A DNA stretch of 64,000 nt from contig NZ_CP138858.1 in the NCBI RefSeq assembly GCF_033878955.1, positions 3,189,001 to 3,253,000 on the forward strand, given 5' to 3'. The position numbers and the translations under genes are program-made. Below, piece after piece: positions 17,625 to 26,034 of this stretch (positions are counted from its first letter, which is position 1; each line of letters begins with the position of its first letter). Source of the DNA: Coraliomargarita algicola. Lineage in GTDB: Bacteria > Verrucomicrobiota > Verrucomicrobiia > Opitutales > Coraliomargaritaceae. Below the pieces are notes generated by a model, which saw only the letters and a program-made list of their open reading frames with translations, searched no databases and was not told the origin of the DNA.

Positions 17625-19763
17625 TTATTGGCTGATCTCCTGGAGCAGGTCGTGGATGGATTCTCTTACGTGATAGACGGCCAGGAATTGCTGCGCGGTT
17701 GTGGGATCGTTGAGCGGGAAGCTGCCGGAGCGGATCTGCGGTTGTGCGCGTGCGCTGACTTGCACTGGATGTGTGCTTGTGAGTTGAGCGGCCCACTGCT
17801 TGAAATCTCGACTGCCGGTCTTGCGCAATTGGGAGCGAGTCATGATCTGAAAGTAGCCGACGGAGCGCGGCGCGTTGTGCGACTCCAGTTCTAGGGCGAC
17901 CCGGCCCATGGTGAAGCGTGGGTTGATTTCGACTACACTTTTGATTTGTAGTTGTCCGCTGTGATCACGGAAAAGCAGTGCGTCGACTCCGATGGGCCCA
18001 CGAAATTGTGCGGCGTGCAGCGCAGCTTCCAATTTGTGAGCGAGGCTTGTTTCGAAGTGGTGGAAGACGCGGGGGCGGCCTTGCTCGGGTTCTCGTTGCA
18101 TGAGGAAACGAACGAGTTTGGGGGCGAGCCCTTTGCACAAGGCATTGGTCAATATGCCCTGAAATTGTCCGCGCGGGTTGTTGACCATGCGAGCGTAGCC
18201 GATGTGCTTGAGGCCCTCGGCGCTCATTTCGTATTGCACGGAGAAGTCGAAAACACGCTCTAGCCAGGGCTCGACCACAACACTGCTTTGCTGTTGCCAG
18301 GCTGTCTCCAGCCATTTGCACAGCTCGGGGGAGAGCGCTTCGTCGGCCAGTAGGCAGCGGTTGCCGTGGGCGGCGGTGGCGAAGGGGACTTTGAAAACGA
18401 TGTGCGGGTAGCCCCCTTCGGCGAAGTGTTTACGGGCGGCTGTTAACTCTTCGAAGTTGTGAACTGCGTGGCCATAGATGGAGTCCGGGGCGACCCAATC
18501 GAGCGCGTGGTGATCGGCAGCGAAGGTCTGGCCCCACTGTGCGCTCCAGGCCTTGGAGTAGAGCGCGCGTAGCGACTCGTTCCACAGTGCATCGTGGGCA
18601 CGCGGGCGGGCGACGTGCGGCAGGCAGTGCTCAAAAAAAGCCCGACTGTCGGGGCTCCATGCCCAGGGGCGCAGCTCGCCGAGCTTGCGTTTGAGGTCGG
18701 GCGCGCGTTCGCCACCGCCGTCGGCGGAGCGTGCGGATACATGGATTTCCGGCAGGTGGAAGCCGTAGTCTTGAATGCGACGCAGAAATTCAGCGCTGGG
18801 GGGCTGTGTCATGATCAGCACATCATCCTGACGTGAGAGGTAAGCCGGCAGAAAGGCCAGATCACTTTGTAACTGCTGGCTGACCTTCGGGTGGGCAACC
18901 ACACGATTGCTCGCCGCGCATTGCTCGGCCTGTGGGTTGAACCACAAAACATTAGGCGTGCGGCCGCGCGATTGTTGGAAAATTTTCAAGTCCTGGATGA
19001 AGCCCTGATCCAAGCCAGCTTCGAGGCGCCCGGCGGCATTGAAGTCGTTGCCCTTGGCACGTGCGGGAGAGAGCGGAAAGACGAGGCGTTCGCGATACGC
19101 CTCCCAATCGGTCTTGCCGGAGGCCTTCCAGTGGCGGAACCATTTTAGTCCGAAGCCTACGTGCTCGATTTCATCCTGGTAGATTTTGTTTAAAATTTTG
19201 GCGGTGCCCGAGTCGCCGACGGTATTGAACACTTTGCCATATTCGCGGGAGTAATCGAGGTTGGCCTGTTCAAAGGTGAGTGAGAGGCGGGTAACATAAT
19301 CCAGCGGATCTTCCATCGAGGAGACACTCTTCCAGAAGTAATCGTTGAGGGGCAGTTCGCCAAACTCGACGCCGCATTGTTCCATGCGGTGCATGTAGAG
19401 GCGGGTGTGGATCTGTTCGTCCTTGAGGGTTTCCAGTAGGCCGCGTCGGAAGCTAGCGGGCGCATCGGGAAACTTCAAAATCGCCAGTGCCATCAGTTCG
19501 GTGGCCAGTAGCTCGTGATTTCCGAAAAAATGCAGTAATTTGCCCCGCTCTTTTTCGTCCACCAGTTTTGCCTGACTCGGATGCTTGGCGCGCACGCCGT
19601 CGTCGCGCAGCAATAGATGTTGGGGACGCGTGAGCTGACGCGGGGTGACGATCGGATCGCCAGGGCGGGTGTCGATAATCTCTTCGCGCGGAAAGCTGAG
19701 CTTTGCCTCGATGCTGGTTCCGAAGAGGACCTGTTCCGCAAATTCCTGAAGTTGTATCGCCAT
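17625..19763 (-). CDS. DUF455 ferritin-like domain fused to an ATP-grasp-like domain
   Basis: A 712-aa protein. Residues about 55-230 match DUF455, a ferritin-like helical bundle: LLHFFGNHELLATELMALA, then LKDEQIHTRLYMHRM, FEQANLDYSREYGKVF and YQDEIEHVGFGLKWF, with spaced Glu/His residues that could bind a di-metal centre. Stand-alone DUF455 proteins are about 270 aa. The rest (about 330-712) resembles an ATP-grasp enzyme: VFKVPFATAAHGNRCL as nucleotide-loop region, VVEPWLERVFDFSVQYEMS, GIGYARM-like strands, GPIGVDALLF and VVEINPRFTMGRVALEL with the metal-binding E-x-N. Suggests an oxidation or hydroxylation step coupled to ligation. Transcribed alone, divergent from the next gene. Confidence 0.85.
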   Translation of the reverse strand: MAIQLQEFAEQVLFGTSIEAKLSFPREEIIDTRPGDPIVTPRQLTRPQHLLLRDDGVRAKHPSQAKLVDEKERGKLLHFFGNHELLATELMALAILKFPDAPASFRRGLLETLKDEQIHTRLYMHRMEQCGVEFGELPLNDYFWKSVSSMEDPLDYVTRLSLTFEQANLDYSREYGKVFNTVGDSGTAKILNKIYQDEIEHVGFGLKWFRHWKASGKTDWEAYRERLVFPLSPARAKGNDFNAAGRLEAGLDQGFIQDLKIFQQSRGRTPNVLWFNPQAEQCAASNRVVAHPKVSQQLQSDLAFLPAYLSRQDDVLIMTQPPSAEFLRRIQDYGFHLPEIHVSARSADGGGERAPDLKRKLGELRPWAWSPDSRAFFEHCLPHVARPRAHDALWNESLRALYSKAWSAQWGQTFAADHHALDWVAPDSIYGHAVHNFEELTAARKHFAEGGYPHIVFKVPFATAAHGNRCLLADEALSPELCKWLETAWQQQSSVVVEPWLERVFDFSVQYEMSAEGLKHIGYARMVNNPRGQFQGILTNALCKGLAPKLVRFLMQREPEQGRPRVFHHFETSLAHKLEAALHAAQFRGPIGVDALLFRDHSGQLQIKSVVEINPRFTMGRVALELESHNAPRSVGYFQIMTRSQLRKTGSRDFKQWAAQLTSTHPVQVSARAQPQIRSGSFPLNDPTTAQQFLAVYHVRESIHDLLQEISQ

Positions 19764-20005
19764 CGCTCGATTTATAGCGGCTCAAATTCTTTGTCAGCTG
19801 CGATGTAGAGCGGATCCCATTGATGCAGCAGCGTATATCGGTATTTTCGACAGTCAGAAAAGTTGCAGATGTTGTGCATATAAGCGCCTATTTTGCGAAA
19901 ATTTGTATTTCGTCCGCCGAGTCAGTGTTTCGCAATACTATTTCTGAGTGGGCTCGGTTCGATTAAAGTTGAAGAAATTAGGCAAAGCGTTGAACTGTCG
20001 GTCAT

Positions 20006-21457
20006 ATGATTATCGATGAATCAGGCGTGCTCCCCATTGTGGTCTTTGAGAATGGTGGTGAATGGTCTGAGGTTTTGAAGGTAGCTGCTCCGCATTTGGA
20101 TAAAAGAGGGCTGGCTAAGTTTGAACAGGCGTTTGGCGGGGCAGTGAAGACGGTTCTAGTGGAACGGCATTACATTGATAAGGACTACCGTGATACGTTC
20201 TCGAACTACCATTCAAAGCGTTTTCAAACGCCGAATTCGCGTTGTAATCGTCTTCACTTTTTTAATGAAGTGCTCGATAAGGCGGCATTGGTAGATGTCG
20301 AGCGAATGCAGCGCAGTTATTTAGGGTATTCGGTTATTCGCCCGACTCGGCCAAATTGTGTCGGACGAACTTTAATCTGCCCTGTTGATTCACGAGTGGG
20401 CGAAGCTCATATCCGAACCTGTGCTGAGGAAATTCACTTGCTCGGTGTTTCGCTAGAGGTTCATGGCTTTCCGTTTATTAGTCAAGATGCAGATGTTACG
20501 GTATGTGCGCAGTCGGCTCTTTGGACGGTTCTTCGTTATTTCAGTAATCGATACTCTCGGTATGGGGAAATTCATCCATTCCAGATCGGACAATTAACAA
20601 AAGATTACTCGATTGGGCGCATGTATCCGTCCGATGGCTTGACGATGTGGCAAATGGCAGAAGCACTTCGTCAGCATAGCTTTGAGCCATTAATATATTC
20701 GAGAGATCAGCATAAGGATCAGTTTGAGCACCTACTATATACCTATATCGAGTCGGGGATTCCTTGTCTTGTGGGGGTGCCGCAACACGTCATTTCAGCT
20801 TTTGGTCATTTTTCTAATATTGATTCGCTGCTAATCGCGGATGATAAACGCCTGCATTATTCGTCTGAGTTTAATCAAGGCTTTGTGATCAGCGACGATA
20901 ATACCTTTCCTTATCAGCCTCTACGCCAAGGGGGTGCATTGTCGGCAAACGACTCTAGATTTGAGTTTAGTCAAATTGATAGTTTTATCGCCCCTTTGCC
21001 GGATAAGGTTTATTTGAGCCCAGAAGGATTTCGAAAAGCGGCCGAACTATCGCTGGCAAAGTTTATTAGCGAATCTCCTACCCTGCAGAATGAAACGCTG
21101 ATGCTCCGCATCTTTTTAACGACTGGCACCTCTTTTAAGGGGCGAATCTTGGAGCGAGGCATGGGGCATTCCTCTGTGGCAGAGGTTTATCGTTATTTGC
21201 CGATGCCACATTTTATTTGGGTCTGTGAACTCTCGACGCCGGGATTGTTTGAGCAGCGCAAGGTGCTGGGCGAAATTATTTGGGATGCTACGAGGAATGG
21301 ATATGAAACTTCTGGCTTGGTTGCTTGTCACTTGCCTGAGAAGCTGATTTTTGACTTAGGCTCGTCGCTGAACGGTGCAGAAAATCTCATTAAATCGGAC
21401 TTGCAAAAATTTACCCCCTATGCTCTCTACGTGAGCAATTTAAGCCAAATCAACTAA
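20006..21457 (+). CDS. Uncharacterised protein, possible papain/C39-like cysteine protease
   Basis: A 483-aa protein with no family I can name confidently. The middle has a papain-like arrangement: Cys167 in TVCAQSALWTVLRYF at the start of a helix, His268 in ISAFGHFSNIDSLL on a strand, and Asp297/298 in FVISDDNTFP, which resembles the Cys-His-Asp order of C39-like peptidases. N-terminal 150 residues and C-terminal 120 residues are unassigned. No signal peptide or membrane segment. A 59-aa acidic gene follows after 10 bases, probably co-transcribed. The protease call is inference from spacing of three residues. Confidence 0.55.
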   Translation: MIIDESGVLPIVVFENGGEWSEVLKVAAPHLDKRGLAKFEQAFGGAVKTVLVERHYIDKDYRDTFSNYHSKRFQTPNSRCNRLHFFNEVLDKAALVDVERMQRSYLGYSVIRPTRPNCVGRTLICPVDSRVGEAHIRTCAEEIHLLGVSLEVHGFPFISQDADVTVCAQSALWTVLRYFSNRYSRYGEIHPFQIGQLTKDYSIGRMYPSDGLTMWQMAEALRQHSFEPLIYSRDQHKDQFEHLLYTYIESGIPCLVGVPQHVISAFGHFSNIDSLLIADDKRLHYSSEFNQGFVISDDNTFPYQPLRQGGALSANDSRFEFSQIDSFIAPLPDKVYLSPEGFRKAAELSLAKFISESPTLQNETLMLRIFLTTGTSFKGRILERGMGHSSVAEVYRYLPMPHFIWVCELSTPGLFEQRKVLGEIIWDATRNGYETSGLVACHLPEKLIFDLGSSLNGAENLIKSDLQKFTPYALYVSNLSQIN

Positions 21458-21467
21458 AGGAAACCTT

Positions 21468-21647
21468 ATGACTGACATGGTTATCGTCCCAGATCTTGCA
21501 GGCGAGTTCGTCCCTGCTTTTGACTCCGAAGAAGAGTACGCCCAGTTTCGTGAAGAGTTTTCTGAGGAAATGCAGGAGGTTCTTTTGGAGCAAAGCCGTG
21601 CGCGGGCGCGTAGTGAGGAAGAAATTCGTCGTAAGCGAGTGTTTTAA
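21468..21647 (+). CDS. Small acidic protein (59 aa), partner of the upstream gene
   Basis: ATG 21468 with a good Shine-Dalgarno (AAAGGA, 21456-21461), only 10 bases after the preceding stop. The product starts MTDMVIVPDLAGEFVPAF, has an acidic central helix (EEEYAQFREEFSEEM) and a basic C-terminus (EIRRKRVF). No known family recognised. Tight spacing suggests co-translation with the putative protease, perhaps as a substrate, inhibitor or adaptor (inference). Confidence 0.65.
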   Translation: MTDMVIVPDLAGEFVPAFDSEEEYAQFREEFSEEMQEVLLEQSRARARSEEEIRRKRVF

Positions 21648-21658
21648 TGCTAAAATTA

Positions 21659-23806
21659 TTAAAGCAATCCGTCGCGGCGCAGTAGGGCGTCGGGATCGGG
21701 GGCGCGGTGCATGAAGTCCTTGTAGAGTTGGGCGGGGTCCTCGGAGTTGCCCTTGGCTAGGATTTTGCTGCGGAAGTCGCGGCCAGTTTCGCCGTTGAGG
21801 ATGCCTTCTTGCTGGAAGCGGGTGAAGGCGTCGGCGTCTAGAACTTCCGCCCACTTGTAGCTGTAGTAGCCGGCCGCATACCCCGTCGGACTGCTGAAGA
21901 GGTGGCTGAAGTTGAAGACATTGCTCTTGGGCTTGGTCTTGTATTCCGCGCTGTAGCCGGTGAGCACGTTTTCGACGAAGGCGTCGAGGTCTTCCTTGGC
22001 GGATTCTGGCCAGTGGATGTGGAGCTCCAAGTCCATCTTGCCAAAGGCGAGCTGACGCACGTTGGCGCTGGCTTTCATGTAGTTGCGCGCGGCCAGCATC
22101 TTGTCGAAGAGTTCCTCCGGGATCGGCTCGCCTGTTTCGTAGTGACGAGCGAAAAGGTCGAGGCTCTCGCGCTCCCAGCACCAGTTTTCCATGATCTGTG
22201 AGGGTAATTCCACAAAGTCCCATGGCACGTTGACACCATTGAGTGATTTGACTTCGACTTCGCCGCAAAGGTGATGCAGCAGGTGGCCGAATTCGTGGAA
22301 GATGGTTTCGACTTCGCGGTGAGTGAGCAGTGCGGGCTTGTCGCCGACGGCGGGAGTGAGGTTACCGCAGATCAGGCCGAGGTGCGGCGTGCGTGGGCCC
22401 ACAGAACTGTCGCGGTTGCCGGTGAGCAGGTAATTCATCCATGCCCCGCCGCGCTTGGACTCGCGCGGGTGCCAGTCGGCGTAGAAAGAGCCGAGTTGTT
22501 CGTCAGTCTCCGAGTCGAAAAGATCGTAGAATTTAACTTCGGGGTGCCATGTCTGCGGCTCCTCCGGAGCCGAACCTTGGGTTGAACATTGAACATCGAA
22601 CGTTGAACGCTGAACGTCGAGTGTGGGTTCTTCCTTATTCGATGTTCGATGTTGGGCGTTCGATGTTCGACGTTCCTCAATGCGCAGCCCAAAGATTTGT
22701 TGTGCGATCTGGTACATCCCGCTGATGACGCGATCGATCGGGAAGTAGGGGCGCAGAGCTTCTTCGTCGAAGGCGTAGTTGGCCTTGCGCTGCTTTTCGG
22801 CCCAGTAGCCGACTTCCCAGGGCTGAAGAAGTGGGGAGTCGGAATTGGGAAGTGGGGAGTTTAGAGATGCTTTGAATTGGCGTAGTTGCTCGGCTTCTTG
22901 TTCGAATTGTTTGCGGACTTTTTGGAAGATTTCGTCGCCGAAGCTGAGTGCGGCTTTCCCGGAGGCAGCCATGCGGCGCTCGGTGACATGGTCGGCGAAA
23001 TTTGCCTGACCGACGAGTTGGGCAAATTCGTGGCGTAGGTCGAGGATTTGGCGGACCAGTTCGCGGTTGTCGTGTTCGCCTTCGCGGCCAATGGCGGCGT
23101 AGGCCTGCCAGACCTCCTTGCGCAGGGCATCGCTATCCGCGTAGGTCATGACAGGGATGTAGCTGGGCGCCTGTAGCGTGAAGCGCCAGCCTTCTTTGCC
23201 CTTTTGCTCGGCGCTTTGGCGGGCGGCATCCAGTGCGGATTCCGGCAGACCCGAAAGTTGTTCCTTGTCGGTGACAATTTTCTCCCAGGCGTTGGTGGCA
23301 TCCAGGCAGTTTTCCGAATATTTCTGAGTGAGCTTGGCGAGTTCGCTTTGGATTTCTCCGGCACGCTTCTTTTGTTCGGGCGGCAGGTCGGCGCCCGCCT
23401 CGCGAAAATCGGCGAGTGTCTCTTGAATGTAGCGTCGCTTGGTGGGGCTGAGTGTTTCGCTTTGTGTGCCGTAGGCTTTGAGGGTGGCCCAGAGTGCTTC
23501 GTTGAGCGGGATGCTGGCAAAGAACTCGCTGACCTTGGGGAGCATCTTGTTATGAGCTTCGCGTAGTTCCGGGCTGTTGGCGACGGAGTCGAGGTGGCTG
23601 ACCAGGCCCCAGGCATGGTTGAGTGTTTCAAGGCCGTCGTCGAGTGCGGCGATAGTGTTGGCGTATGTTAGTGGAGCGGTCTGTTGGGCGACGGCATCAA
23701 CGGCGGCCTGGGCTTCGTTGAGTGCTTTAGTGATGTCGGCCTCGATGTGCGAGGGGGTGAGCGTGGACCACTTGATGTGGAAGTCGTTTTGCAGGAAGGG
23801 ATGCAT
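21659..23806 (-). CDS. M3 family oligopeptidase (oligopeptidase A-like)
   Basis: A 715-aa zinc metallopeptidase, cytoplasmic, degrading short peptides. The zinc site is H504-E505-F-G-H508 in FHEFGHLLHHL, with the third ligand Glu in the downstream LPSQIMENWCWE motif. DRVISGMYQIAQQIFGLR and WHPEVKFYDLFD match OpdA blocks. Two in-frame insertions built from repeats break otherwise conserved loops: residues about 314-327 (SPLPNSDSPLL) and about 377-408 (RTSNAQHRTSNKEEP...), making the protein a little longer than OpdA (about 680 aa). The reading frame is intact, so it is probably functional. Confidence 0.95.
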   Translation of the reverse strand: MHPFLQNDFHIKWSTLTPSHIEADITKALNEAQAAVDAVAQQTAPLTYANTIAALDDGLETLNHAWGLVSHLDSVANSPELREAHNKMLPKVSEFFASIPLNEALWATLKAYGTQSETLSPTKRRYIQETLADFREAGADLPPEQKKRAGEIQSELAKLTQKYSENCLDATNAWEKIVTDKEQLSGLPESALDAARQSAEQKGKEGWRFTLQAPSYIPVMTYADSDALRKEVWQAYAAIGREGEHDNRELVRQILDLRHEFAQLVGQANFADHVTERRMAASGKAALSFGDEIFQKVRKQFEQEAEQLRQFKASLNSPLPNSDSPLLQPWEVGYWAEKQRKANYAFDEEALRPYFPIDRVISGMYQIAQQIFGLRIEERRTSNAQHRTSNKEEPTLDVQRSTFDVQCSTQGSAPEEPQTWHPEVKFYDLFDSETDEQLGSFYADWHPRESKRGGAWMNYLLTGNRDSSVGPRTPHLGLICGNLTPAVGDKPALLTHREVETIFHEFGHLLHHLCGEVEVKSLNGVNVPWDFVELPSQIMENWCWERESLDLFARHYETGEPIPEELFDKMLAARNYMKASANVRQLAFGKMDLELHIHWPESAKEDLDAFVENVLTGYSAEYKTKPKSNVFNFSHLFSSPTGYAAGYYSYKWAEVLDADAFTRFQQEGILNGETGRDFRSKILAKGNSEDPAQLYKDFMHRAPDPDALLRRDGLL
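22583..22676 (-). repeat. GAACGTTCAAC-type inverted repeat inserted in frame in the M3 peptidase gene
   Basis: About 94 bases of GAACATCGAACGTTGAACG-like units in inverted arrangement, encoding a hydrophilic segment between LRIEER and WHPEVKF, which in relatives are only a few residues apart. It is the same repeat type as at 8735-8830. Confidence 0.85.
22823..22862 (-). repeat. Second in-frame repeat insertion in the M3 peptidase gene
   Basis: A G/A-rich stretch with GTGGGGAGT twice (GAAGTGGGGAGTCGG and GAAGTGGGGAGTT) encodes SPLPNSDSPLL between RQFKAS and the conserved QPWEVGYW block. Similar purine tracts occur in the spacer after the gene start and in the REP array. Confidence 0.65.
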
Positions 23807-23809
23807 GAG

Positions 23810-23868
23810 AATTAGGAATTAAGAATTAGGAATTAGGAAATGGGAAAGTGGAAATGGGAAATTTTGGG
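23810..23868. repeat. Low-complexity GGAATTAG/GGAAATGG tract
   Basis: Short direct repeats of AATTAGGAATTA followed by GGGAAAGTGGAAATGGGAAA between the divergent M3 peptidase and rsmE starts. The tract occupies the shared promoter region. Confidence 0.7.
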
Positions 23869-23961
23869 TAGATTCTGGATGAGCAAAGCGATTGTGGGCA
23901 AATCGACAACTGGGAAACTGAATGAGTTGCAAAGAAGTGAGAGAGTTTCCAGCTTTGAAGT

Positions 23962-24735
23962 ATGGCACGTTATCGATCCTTTTTGTTCCCTGAAGCTTCT
24001 GTGGAGTCCAATTTATTAACATTGGACGCGCGGGAGAGTCATCATTTGGTACGGGTTTTTCGGGCGAAGGTGGGCGAGACGGTGGAGGTTTTGGATGGTC
24101 GTGGCACGCGTCATAGGGGGCGCATTGCGGCTGCAGATGCCAAAGCGGTGCGAATTGAAGTGGACGAGATTGTGCGCGATGCGCTGCCGATGCCGCGTGT
24201 GACTTTGCTGCAGTCGATTCCCAAGGGGAAGACGATGGACCTCATCTTGCGCATGGCGACTGAGATCGGCGCTGCGCGGGTGCAGCCGGTTTTTACGCAT
24301 CAGGGCGATGTGCAGATCAAGGGGGAACGCCTGCTCTCCAAAGTGGAGAAGTGGCGGGTGACGATGATCGAGTCCTGTAAGCAATGTGGCTTGGGCTATC
24401 TACCCGATTTGGCGGCGCCGACTTCTTTGGTCGATTGGTTGCGAGAGCATCCAGCAAAAACGGGGACTTTACGAGTGGTCGCTAGCTTGGAGGACGGGAG
24501 TCGGCCTCTGCGCGAGGTATTGGACGCGGCTGGGGCGCTGCAAGAAGTGGTGGTGGCAGTGGGGCCCGAGGGGGATTTCACAGCTGAGGAGTATGCCGCT
24601 TTAGCTGAGGCAGGCTTTGTTCCCGTGCGCCTCGGGCAAAATGTGCTGCGGGCGGAGACTGCGGCGGCCTATATTTTGAGTGTGGTGGATCAGTGTGTGG
24701 CCGGAGGTGCTGACTTAGGTCAGCTCGAAGCCTAA
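23962..24735 (+). CDS. rsmE: 16S rRNA (uracil1498-N3)-methyltransferase
   Basis: A 257-aa SPOUT-family methyltransferase. The N-terminal PUA-like part begins MARYRSFLFPEASVES with HHLVRVFRAKVGE. The C-terminal trefoil knot is clear: VAVGPEGDFTAEEYAALAEAG and LGQNVLRAETAAAYILS, the SAM-binding signature of RsmE. It methylates U1498 of 16S rRNA in the 30S subunit. Its last 21 bases overlap the convergent phosphatase gene. Confidence 0.95.
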   Translation: MARYRSFLFPEASVESNLLTLDARESHHLVRVFRAKVGETVEVLDGRGTRHRGRIAAADAKAVRIEVDEIVRDALPMPRVTLLQSIPKGKTMDLILRMATEIGAARVQPVFTHQGDVQIKGERLLSKVEKWRVTMIESCKQCGLGYLPDLAAPTSLVDWLREHPAKTGTLRVVASLEDGSRPLREVLDAAGALQEVVVAVGPEGDFTAEEYAALAEAGFVPVRLGQNVLRAETAAAYILSVVDQCVAGGADLGQLEA

Positions 24736-25929
24736 GAGGGTGATGTCGTCTTGTTGATTCGGGCTTTCGGTGTATAGAACAACATCGTCGTAGAGTGTGT
24801 GTAAGGCTTCGTCGATTGGTTTGCTTGAAAGCTTTGTCAGTCGCTTGATTACGCGTTGCATGCCAAACTCTTCACCTGCGGGGTTAGAGGATTCTACGAT
24901 GCCGTCGGTAAATGCATAGAAGCGGTCGCCAGTGTGGAGTTCCAGTGCTTTGGAGCGGGAGGCGGTGGTGCCGGGGATGCCCATTACTGTGCCATTTGGA
25001 AGGTTGATTAGCTCGATTGCATTTTCTTTTTTACGGTAAATGAGCACTTGCTTGTGTCCTGCATGAGAGAGGATGAGCTTGCGGCTGCCGTCTTCTTGTC
25101 GAGCGCTAAAGTGTCCGGCCAGACCTGTGACGAAGCCACTGTTGATACGCCCAGTGACGCCTTCGTTCACGGAGTTTAGAAAATCGCGCGGATTATCGTT
25201 GTAGACTTCAGCACTGTGTGCGGTCAGGTACTTGATCAATACTGTATAGAAGGCTGCAGTGACGCCATGCCCGCAGACGTCGCCCATGAAAAATAGTAGG
25301 CAATTTTTGGGATTGCGTGGGAAGTTAATGATATCGCCACCGACCATAGTCATGGGTTTCCACAGATGGGCGATGTTGACATTTTTGATATGTGGCACGC
25401 GTCCGGGGATCATGACGCTTTGCACTTTCATCGCGCTCTCGTAGTCGGAGAGCATAATTTTATTTTGTTCCCGCAGGCGTTGTTCGCTGTCGGCCAATTT
25501 CTCTTGAGCGATGGTTTCTGCGGTGACGTCGCGTGAAATGCCAATGATGCCGGCGAGTTTTCCGGAGCTGAGGTAGAGGGGGGCTTTGGTGGAAGAGACC
25601 CAGGTTGTGTTGCGGTCTTCCCAGGTTTCTTTTTCGACTTTGTTGATGATCGATTTTCCTGTGCGCAGGATTTCCTGTTCGTCGTCGAAGGCTTGTTGTG
25701 CGTGCTCGTGCGTGAAGAGGTCGAAGTCGGTCATGCCCTCCAGATCGTGTCTGTTTTTGAAGCCATGCATGTCTGCGAGTGCCTGACTGGCAGCAATAAA
25801 GCGGCTTTTTTTGTCCTTGATGTAGATGCGATCAGCGGTCTGCTCCATCAGGCTCTCAAATAAACGCTTCGCAGAGGCGCGAAGGAGCATGGAATTGCCG
25901 TCAGGTTCGATCTTAGCCGTTTTCTTCAT
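24715..25929 (-). CDS. PAS domain-SpoIIE (PP2C-like) serine phosphatase
   Basis: A 404-aa protein. Residues about 20-145 form a PAS sensor domain (RIYIKDKKSRFIAASQALADMHG ... GIIGISRDVTAE), a short coiled linker follows, and a SpoIIE/PP2C phosphatase domain runs to the end with the metal-binding aspartates in VGGDIINFP, FMGDVCGHGVTAAFY and FYAFTDGIVESS. Such proteins dephosphorylate anti-sigma-factor antagonists in partner-switching pathways; no anti-sigma partner is seen nearby. No transmembrane segment, so cytoplasmic. Convergent with rsmE. Confidence 0.92.
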   Translation of the reverse strand: MKKTAKIEPDGNSMLLRASAKRLFESLMEQTADRIYIKDKKSRFIAASQALADMHGFKNRHDLEGMTDFDLFTHEHAQQAFDDEQEILRTGKSIINKVEKETWEDRNTTWVSSTKAPLYLSSGKLAGIIGISRDVTAETIAQEKLADSEQRLREQNKIMLSDYESAMKVQSVMIPGRVPHIKNVNIAHLWKPMTMVGGDIINFPRNPKNCLLFFMGDVCGHGVTAAFYTVLIKYLTAHSAEVYNDNPRDFLNSVNEGVTGRINSGFVTGLAGHFSARQEDGSRKLILSHAGHKQVLIYRKKENAIELINLPNGTVMGIPGTTASRSKALELHTGDRFYAFTDGIVESSNPAGEEFGMQRVIKRLTKLSSKPIDEALHTLYDDVVLYTESPNQQDDITLLGFELT

Positions 25930-26034
25930 TAGGGTGAATAACTTAGTTTTTTTCTAGGTGGATGGCAAACCTAGAGCTGCGGATTCAAAATGTTTTTATG
26001 GGGCAACTGTTGATCTGAAATGGAGCCGATATTC

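Noticed and set aside
21450..22268. A 272-residue Arg/Gln-rich open frame
   Set aside because: It lies in another frame of the same strand as the M3 peptidase and the convergent small gene, with skewed composition typical of a shadow frame.
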